A stretch of 6,559 bases of DNA, from contig JAITQJ010000202.1 in NCBI GenBank assembly GCA_031288955.1, positions 1-6,559 on the forward strand. Direction: 5' to 3'. The position numbers and the translations under genes are program-made. The DNA is from Planctomycetaceae bacterium. GTDB lineage: Bacteria; Planctomycetota; Planctomycetia; Pirellulales; Thermoguttaceae. Positions 1-4,065 of this stretch are shown here, in pieces (position 1 is the stretch's first letter; the number at the start of each line of letters is the position of its first letter). Under the pieces are notes generated by a model, which was given only the letters and a program-made list of their open reading frames with translations, did no database searches and was not told the DNA's origin.

Positions 1-35
1 TTTCGAGGGGTGTAGTCTAAATCACGACCGCGGCG

Positions 36-1145
36 TTATATTTTGTCTTTAATTCCGTTTTTTGTCAATTCCTCTTCCGCCGCGACGGCTTTTTCCAGTT
101 CCGCTTTGACACCTAAAAAGACATCAACCAATGCGGGGTCAAAATGCGTTCCGCTGCCGCTTCGTATCATTTCGACAGCCTGTTCAATGCTGTACGACTC
201 TTTGTACGAACGCTGCGAAACAAGGGCATCGAAAACATCGACAATCGCCATCAAACGTCCTTCGAGCGGAATTCCGTCCTGGGACAAACCGAAGGGATAG
301 CCCGTGCCGTCCCAGCGTTCGTGATGTGTTTCCGCCATTCGTTTAGCGTGCAGGATAAACTCGCTGTCGGCGGTGTCCTCTTCAATTTTTTCAAGGAGTT
401 TCCCGCCGATGACGGTGTGCTGCTTCATCTCCTCAAACTCGTCGTCGAGTAATTGTACAGAACTCGTTAAAACGGCATCGCGGACGGCAACCTTGCCCAC
501 ATCGTGCAGCACGGACGACATTGCCAGCAGATTACCGTTCCACTGAGCGATTTCACCGGCATAAACATCGCTGCGTTTCAGAGCATCGAAAAAAACATTC
601 ATCAGGTTCTTGACCCGATGAACGTGCTGACCGGTTGAATCATCGCGGTACGCAACGACCTCGGCAAGGACATCGAAAATTGTTTTCTGCAACTCAATAA
701 CGGTTTTCGTTTTTTCGTCAACTAACTGCTGAAGGTTGTCGCTATAAAGCGACAGTTGCCGGTGCTGTGCTACCAGCAGCAGGTGCAGTTCAATACGTTT
801 ACGGAATACTTCCGGCGAAAAAGGTTTTGTAATGTAATCAATGGCACCGAGAGTTAAACCCCGTGCTTCATTTTCGTCGGAGTTATACGCCGTGAGAAAA
901 ATGACGGGAATGTCCCTTGTTTTCTCTACCGCTTTGAGACGGGCGCAGATTTCGTAACCGTCCATACTGGGCATTCCAATATCAAGAATAATAACATCGG
1001 GAATGATACTTTCGAGGAGCCGGAATAATTTTTCGCCGGAGGGAATCGTAAATACTTCGTAAGTGTTGGCGAGGGCGTTCCGTGCCGCACTTAAATTGGT
1101 TAGGGAGTCATCGACAATAACAACTTTTTCTTTACTCGTTTGCAT
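36..1145 (-). CDS. Response regulator with REC and HD-GYP domains (probable c-di-GMP phosphodiesterase)
   Basis: A complete 369-residue cytoplasmic two-component output protein of the RpfG type. An N-terminal receiver domain (about residues 5-120) has the acidic pair D12/D13, phosphoacceptor D55 in ILDIGMP, T85 and K107 in TKPF. A helical linker (about 118-153) leads into an HD-GYP domain (about 155-350) with TGxHxxR (T171, H174, R177), the metal-binding HD pair H214/D215, HHERWDG from 274 and the GYP signature at 282-284. All hallmark residues are present, so activity in hydrolysing cyclic di-GMP is likely (family knowledge, not shown here). The start is taken as the ATG at 1145, which places the receiver domain right at the N-terminus. 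An in-frame TTG at 1184 is possible on paper but lies upstream of the -10 box of a good promoter, so it would not be transcribed from it. No clear Shine-Dalgarno precedes the ATG. The partner kinase is not identifiable; the kinase fragment at 5688-6559 is distant. Confidence 0.93.
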   Translation of the reverse strand: MQTSKEKVVIVDDSLTNLSAARNALANTYEVFTIPSGEKLFRLLESIIPDVIILDIGMPSMDGYEICARLKAVEKTRDIPVIFLTAYNSDENEARGLTLGAIDYITKPFSPEVFRKRIELHLLLVAQHRQLSLYSDNLQQLVDEKTKTVIELQKTIFDVLAEVVAYRDDSTGQHVHRVKNLMNVFFDALKRSDVYAGEIAQWNGNLLAMSSVLHDVGKVAVRDAVLTSSVQLLDDEFEEMKQHTVIGGKLLEKIEEDTADSEFILHAKRMAETHHERWDGTGYPFGLSQDGIPLEGRLMAIVDVFDALVSQRSYKESYSIEQAVEMIRSGSGTHFDPALVDVFLGVKAELEKAVAAEEELTKNGIKDKI

Positions 1146-1174
1146 AGATGACAATACAAGGTTGGGGTGCGTCC

Positions 1175-1203
1175 ATTCTACCAAAAAGTTTCACCCCGGT
1201 CAA
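1175..1203 (-). promoter_or_regulatory. Sigma70-like promoter for the REC/HD-GYP gene
   Basis: On the minus strand, TTGACC (1203-1198) and TAGAAT (1180-1175) are separated by 17 bases; each box matches the consensus at five of six positions. The predicted transcription start is near 1168, giving a leader of about 23 bases before the ATG at 1145. The alternative TTG start at 1184 falls within the spacer, which argues for the shorter protein. The site is 58 bases past the tRNA end, so the gene need not depend on read-through from the tRNA. Predicted from sequence only. Confidence 0.55.
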
Positions 1204-1260
1204 CAAGATATTTGACGAAGACAAACACTGCCTCTTCCGCATTTTTACAAGAGAAAAACC

Positions 1261-1344
1261 TGCGGGCGAGAGGATTTGAACCTCCACTAGATTTCTCCAA
1301 CCAGGCCCTCAACCTGGCGCGTCTGCCAATTCCGCCACGCCCGC
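1261..1344 (-). tRNA. tRNA-Leu (anticodon GAG)
   Basis: An 84-nt class II tRNA. The acceptor stem pairs GCGGGCG with CGCCCGC, followed by discriminator A at 1261. The D arm has a GCG/CGC stem with AATTGGCAGA in the loop. The anticodon stem CCAGG/CCTGG encloses loop TTGAGGG, placing anticodon GAG at 1310-1308, which reads CUC and CUU leucine codons. A long variable arm of about 15 nt is typical of tRNA-Leu, and the T arm (GGAGG, TTCAAAT, CCTCT) is intact. The 3' CCA is not encoded (GG follows), so it must be added by a nucleotidyltransferase. The next bases include a short T run but no hairpin, so termination is unclear. Confidence 0.96.
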
Positions 1345-1359
1345 TGCGTGCCGGAGTAT

Positions 1360-1387
1360 ATTTTAACGCAATTATCTCTGCCGTCAA
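1360..1387 (-). promoter_or_regulatory. Sigma70-like promoter of tRNA-Leu
   Basis: On the minus strand, TTGACG (1387-1382) and TAAAAT (1365-1360) are separated by 16 bases; each box matches the consensus at five of six positions. The predicted start near 1353 leaves a 5' leader of about 9 bases before the tRNA. The stretch between the -10 box and the start is GC-rich, as is common for stable-RNA promoters under stringent control. Predicted from sequence only. Confidence 0.6.
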
Positions 1388-1431
1388 GAGCAGTGGAGAC
1401 TCTTTATTGTTTTTGAGGCTATCATACTCTA

Positions 1432-1440
1432 CCCCCCCCC
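1432..1440. repeat. C9 homopolymer tract in the intergenic region
   Basis: Nine consecutive C bases on the plus strand (G9 on the minus strand) between the tRNA promoter and the upstream region of the pseudopilin gene. Long G/C runs are prone to replication slippage. It lies about 45 bases upstream of the tRNA -35 box on one side and about 35 bases before a candidate pseudopilin -10 box on the other, so a length change could alter regulation. No function is established. Confidence 0.9.
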
Positions 1441-1452
1441 ATTGCGTAAAAC

Positions 1453-1480
1453 TTTTAATACAGTAAAATGTTTCTATAGT
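1453..1480 (+). promoter_or_regulatory. Candidate promoter of the DUF1559 gene
   Basis: TATAGT (1475-1480) matches the -10 consensus at five of six positions. The best-placed -35 is a poor TTTTAA (1453-1458) with a 16-base spacer. Three copies of GTAAAA (1446, 1463 and 1479) overlap the region at 16-17 base spacing and could be regulator contacts or simply AT-rich promoter DNA. Transcription from here would start near 1487 and give a leader of about 100 bases that includes the hairpin at 1502-1539. A weak call. Confidence 0.25.
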
Positions 1481-1501
1481 AAAACAGCGATGTCCAAAAA
1501 A

Positions 1502-1539
1502 GATGCGGAAACGTGCTGGAACACGTCATCTCCCGCATC
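1502..1539 (+). promoter_or_regulatory. Hairpin in the 5' leader of the DUF1559 gene
   Basis: An outer 7-bp stem (GATGCGG 1502-1508 with CCGCATC 1533-1539) surrounds an inner 5-bp stem (ACGTG 1511-1515... pairing with CACGT 1522-1526) closed by a CTGGAA hexaloop, with an asymmetric internal loop between them. GCATCCGT occurs at the 3' foot (1535-1542) and again at 1548-1555, so the second copy could compete for pairing with the 5' strand. It sits 46 bases before the start codon and leaves the Shine-Dalgarno free. It does not match a riboswitch class I recognise. Confidence 0.4.
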
Positions 1540-1574
1540 CGTTCAGGGCATCCGTATCACTAAACACTTAACCT

Positions 1575-1580
1575 AGGAGA
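1575..1580 (+). promoter_or_regulatory. Strong Shine-Dalgarno sequence fixing the DUF1559 start
   Basis: AGGAGA lies 4 bases before the ATG at 1585. It is the clearest ribosome-binding site in the window and supports that start over the in-frame ATG at 1672. This means the unusually long leader containing the G12 tract is probably translated. Confidence 0.75.
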
Positions 1581-1584
1581 AAAA

Positions 1585-2637
1585 ATGTTAAAGCAATCGT
1601 TCGTTCCCTGTCCCATTAAACACCGAAACCTGCCCAAAGGTTCCGATGCACCCCAAAAAGCCGGAAAACTGATGACCGGCTTCACCCCGCCCGCTGCCGA
1701 ACGTGGTAGTTTGGTTAACTTGGGGGGGGGGGGTAGTCCAAGTAGGCTGCACGCCTGCACTCTCGTTGAACTCCTCGTCGTCATTGCCATCATCGGCATC
1801 CTCGTTGCCCTGCTGCTTCCGGCAGTGCAGGCAGCACGAAATGCCGCAAGACGGATGCAATGTACCAACAACGAAAAGCAATGGGTTTTGGCTATGCACA
1901 ATCACCACGATACCTACGGAACGCTTCCTCCCCACGGTCTAACGTACGGCATCGGTCCGATAGCGAACTCGACTCCTACCGTCTATGACGAAAGTGACCC
2001 TATTCAGGTCTATCAGAACGCAGAATGTGCCAGTGCTTTGGCAAGAGTATTGCCGTTTATCGAAATGGCTAACGTTGTTATGGGAGCGGATTTTTCGCAA
2101 ATAACAAGCGGTCATTTCAAATCCTCGCCTAATCCGTATTACAACGATATGAAAGTTACCGACTTGCCGTGTATTCTTTGCCCTTCCGATGATAAGATAG
2201 ACCACGCAATACAAGGCGACTGGAAATCCGGGAACTACGTTGTCTGTGTCGGTTCGGGAACGGGGGAGAATTCAAGATTTGATGTCAAATCAGACGGAGT
2301 ATTTTACAAGGCAGCGAATTCCTGTGCTTCGACAAGTGACCCAAACACTGTTGAGAAGACCAACGGCGACCACGGTCTTGAGGCAATGACGGACGGAACG
2401 AGCAATACGATGGTTCTTTCTGAAGCGTTGGTGTATATGAGTTTCCTAAATGGGAGAAACGCCGCCGATGCAAGTGTCGTTAACCGTCTAACGCTAAATG
2501 CAGACAAACCTGAATTAGATACCGCAAACCCCGATTTAGTTGCAGCGACGGCAGCGTGGGGGGCGATTACGGGCAAGCAGAACCGCTGTGAGTCGTGGTT
2601 ATCCAGCCGTTGGGACCATTCGGTTTATAAGGCGTAG
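1585..2637 (+). CDS. DUF1559-family prepilin-like protein, truncated by an in-frame TAG
   Basis: A 350-residue product with the planctomycete DUF1559 layout: a type IV prepilin-type N-terminus, then a globular domain normally displayed outside the inner membrane; the family's role is not settled. The N-terminal methylation motif TLVELLVVIAIIGILVALLL (59-78) has Glu at mature position +5, followed by LPAVQAARNAARRMQCTNN (78-96). Further family motifs are LPCILCPSD (194-202) and DGTSNTMVLSE (270-280). Three oddities stand out. The leader before the cleavage site is 57 residues long and is partly encoded by a G12 run. The cleavage site is Ala-Cys rather than the usual Gly/Ala-Phe. The reading frame stops at TAG (2635-2637), although the same frame continues open to 2886 with the expected C-terminal motif. 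It may be a phase-variable gene, a recent pseudogene or, less likely, a read-through gene. It appears to be a single-gene unit. Confidence 0.85.
   Translation: MLKQSFVPCPIKHRNLPKGSDAPQKAGKLMTGFTPPAAERGSLVNLGGGGSPSRLHACTLVELLVVIAIIGILVALLLPAVQAARNAARRMQCTNNEKQWVLAMHNHHDTYGTLPPHGLTYGIGPIANSTPTVYDESDPIQVYQNAECASALARVLPFIEMANVVMGADFSQITSGHFKSSPNPYYNDMKVTDLPCILCPSDDKIDHAIQGDWKSGNYVVCVGSGTGENSRFDVKSDGVFYKAANSCASTSDPNTVEKTNGDHGLEAMTDGTSNTMVLSEALVYMSFLNGRNAADASVVNRLTLNADKPELDTANPDLVAATAAWGAITGKQNRCESWLSSRWDHSVYKA
1718..1743 (+). repeat. G12 tract inside a short inverted repeat in the pseudopilin leader
   Basis: Twelve G bases (1722-1733) encode part of the leader (Leu-Gly-Gly-Gly-Gly). The tract is flanked by the inverted repeat ACTTGG (1718-1723) and CCAAGT (1738-1743), so most of the run sits in the hairpin loop. 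With G12 the leader is in frame with the methylation motif. A thirteenth G would create a TAG directly after the tract, and loss of one G would send translation into another frame that ends at 1940-1942. Only lengths that keep the frame modulo three express the pilin domain. Confidence 0.9.
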
Positions 2638-2886
2638 CTGACACCGAATCAAAAAGATGCCTGCGGTTATGCAAGCGTCAATTTTACCCCTGTGATAAGC
2701 GGTATTCGGCGAGGTATTTTCAAGGCGGCGAGTAATCACACCGGCGGAGTCAATGCGGCTTACGGCGACGGCAGCGTTAGTTTTGTCAGCGACAATGTTG
2801 ACCGGCTGATTTGGGCAAACTCGTCCACGATGAACAACGAGATAACGGAAGACAGTTTTATTACGCCTACGCCGCCCAGCCCGTAA
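2638..2886 (+). pseudogene. In-frame C-terminal remainder of the DUF1559 protein beyond the TAG
   Basis: Exactly in frame with the upstream ORF and separated from it only by TAG 2635-2637; 82 codons run to a TAA at 2884-2886. It holds the family's C-terminal signature: SNHTGGVNAAYGDGSVSF, equivalent to the H-x-GG-x-N-x-x-x-x-DGSV element, followed by a segment with Trp (LIWAN) and a Pro/Thr-rich tail. No other stop or frameshift was found. A GTG at 2692 could in principle start a separate small protein, but no ribosome-binding site was seen and the residues before it look like continuous DUF1559 sequence. It is therefore best read as the severed end of the upstream gene. Confidence 0.8.
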
Positions 2887-2917
2887 TGGGTTGACGGTAT
2901 TTCAGAGGTGTTGATTT

Positions 2918-2974
2918 CAGAGCCGCCATCGTAAGATGGCGGATAAAAACCGCTATCTTGCGATAGCGGCTCTG
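2918..2974. repeat. 57-bp palindromic double-hairpin element (REP/MITE-like)
   Basis: Two 25-base arms (2918-2942 and 2950-2974) around an ATAAAAA spacer are nearly inverted copies. Each arm also folds on itself: CCGCCATC-GTAA-GATGGCGG (2923-2942) and CCGCTATC-TTGC-GATAGCGG (2950-2969). The outer CAGAG/CTCTG ends pair across the element. The first hairpin has a GNRA-type GTAA loop; the second has GCAA when read on the minus strand. The arms differ by a C:G to T:A pair swap that keeps each local hairpin intact but gives a mismatch in the long fold. No T run follows on either strand, so a simple intrinsic terminator is unlikely, though it may protect or attenuate the transcript between the pseudopilin and the hydrolase genes. 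Confidence 0.8.
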
Positions 2975-3019
2975 GTTGTATTAGGATATTTCAGACATTC
3001 AAAATAAAAATACTCACTT

Positions 3020-3970
3020 ATGCGTTTTCGTTTGTTCCGTTTTCTGTTGTTGGTTCTTGCCGGTTTGGTTTCGGCTTGTCCGGCGTTTGCACAGCCGGAT
3101 TTGTCGCAGAAAATTGGTCCGACGATTGCCGATACCGGTTCGGAATTTTACCGTTTCGAGCGGTTCGCAATGGATTCCGATGACGGCGGGCGGCATTACA
3201 AAATTGCTGTCGGTATTCCGAAAGCCGATGTACCGGAAAAGGGCTTTCCCGTCCTTTATATGCTTGACGGCAACGCTGCGCTGGCGGCATTGGACGATAA
3301 ATTGTTCAGCCGTTTGAGCGGAACGCTTCCGGTCATTGTTACGATTGGTTATGACACCGAACTTCGTTTTGATGTCGTTTCCCGTGCTTTCGATTATACC
3401 CCTGCGATGCCTGACGGCACGCAACCGAAGGACGAACGCGGCAGAAAAGGCGGCGGTGCCGATGTTTTCGCCGCATTGATTGAGACGAAAATCAAGCCGA
3501 AGGCGGAGTCGCTCGTTCGCATCGACAAAAACCGGCAGGCAATTTGGGGACATTCTTACGGCGGCTTGTTCGTTTTGAACACGCTTTTTCGTCATTCGGA
3601 GATGTTCCAAAACTATATTGCAGTTAGTCCGTCACTTTGGCAGCAGAGGGGTGCTATATTCCAATATGAAAAGGATTTTGCGGCGAAAGAGCCGAAGCGG
3701 GATTTTCGTTTGCTGCTCTTTCACGGCACTGACGAGAAAAAGGCGGAGCGAACCGGCGATGCGGACAATCCAGTCCGGCAAAAGATGCAGGATATGCGCC
3801 GTTCCGTTCCGGCAGATGCTGGTCGGGAACTGTCTCTCCGGCTTCGGACTGTGCTGCGGGAGTCGGAATATGCCGAACTGAAAGGTCTCACGCACGGTCA
3901 AACGTTCGGTGCCTCCTTGGAAACGGCGTTAAGATTTATACAGAACGGCGGCGTTACACCGTCACCGTAA
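3020..3970 (+). CDS. Exported IroE/Fes-like alpha/beta hydrolase (putative siderophore esterase)
   Basis: A 316-residue serine hydrolase of the putative-esterase superfamily that includes the siderophore trilactone hydrolases IroE and Fes; its length matches IroE. It starts with a clear signal peptide: basic MRFRLFR, then a hydrophobic core 8-19. This may end at a signal peptidase I site (AFA before Q25) or at a lipobox (VSAC, Cys20), so it could be periplasmic or a lipoprotein. The domain shows MLDGN (81-85), nucleophile Ser179 in GHSYGG (177-182), SPSLW (203-207) and a C-terminal His292 in THGQTF, arranged like the Ser-His dyad of IroE. The likely reaction is hydrolysis of ester bonds in a ferric siderophore, but other ester substrates cannot be excluded. 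The PepSY-TM gene follows 95 bases downstream on the same strand, supporting an iron role. No clear Shine-Dalgarno is present; the start is chosen because it provides the signal peptide. Confidence 0.85.
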   Translation: MRFRLFRFLLLVLAGLVSACPAFAQPDLSQKIGPTIADTGSEFYRFERFAMDSDDGGRHYKIAVGIPKADVPEKGFPVLYMLDGNAALAALDDKLFSRLSGTLPVIVTIGYDTELRFDVVSRAFDYTPAMPDGTQPKDERGRKGGGADVFAALIETKIKPKAESLVRIDKNRQAIWGHSYGGLFVLNTLFRHSEMFQNYIAVSPSLWQQRGAIFQYEKDFAAKEPKRDFRLLLFHGTDEKKAERTGDADNPVRQKMQDMRRSVPADAGRELSLRLRTVLRESEYAELKGLTHGQTFGASLETALRFIQNGGVTPSP

Positions 3971-4012
3971 AACCCTAACCCAACCTTTAATCTTAACTTT
4001 AACCTTTAACCC
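3971..4012. repeat. Degenerate TAACCC/TTTAAC repeat between the hydrolase and PepSY genes
   Basis: Directly after the hydrolase stop codon the plus strand runs through about seven degenerate 6-7 base units of the AACCCT, AACCTTT and AACTTT kind with almost no G, giving strong C/G strand skew. The stretch is non-coding. It is followed by a small hairpin, GTGCC (4028-4032) with GGCAC (4038-4042), without a T run. No known element is recognised. Confidence 0.6.
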
Positions 4013-4065
4013 GGATAAAACCTTATTGTGCCTGCCCGGCACGGCTAACCTACCAACAACAAATT

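Noticed and set aside
1178..1387. Minus-strand frame of 69 codons across the tRNA
   Set aside because: It reads through the tRNA-Leu gene and its promoter, so it is a chance frame.
1703..1942. Plus-strand 79-codon frame overlapping the pseudopilin N-terminus
   Set aside because: It is the off-frame that slippage of the G12 tract would enter; Ser/Cys-rich with no family features. Relevant only as the frameshift outcome.
2635..2637. Genome-wide TAG reassignment or pyrrolysine insertion
   Set aside because: The kinase gene ends naturally at TAG, no PylS/PylT gene or insertion element is visible, and a point mutation explains the single interruption.
2692..2886. Independent small protein starting at GTG 2692
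   Set aside because: It is in frame with the interrupted DUF1559 gene, lacks a ribosome-binding site, and its motifs are the expected C-terminus of that family.
2918..2974. Rho-independent terminator after the pseudopilin gene
   Set aside because: The stems are strong but no T run follows on either strand; the double-hairpin symmetry fits a REP/MITE-like element better.
2975..3019. Fur box or sigma70 promoter upstream of the hydrolase
   Set aside because: AT-rich sequence is present, but I found no convincing 19-bp Fur palindrome and no properly spaced -35/-10 pair.
3014..3610. Minus-strand frame of 198 codons opposite the hydrolase
   Set aside because: Antisense to a gene with signal peptide and catalytic motifs; no family resemblance.
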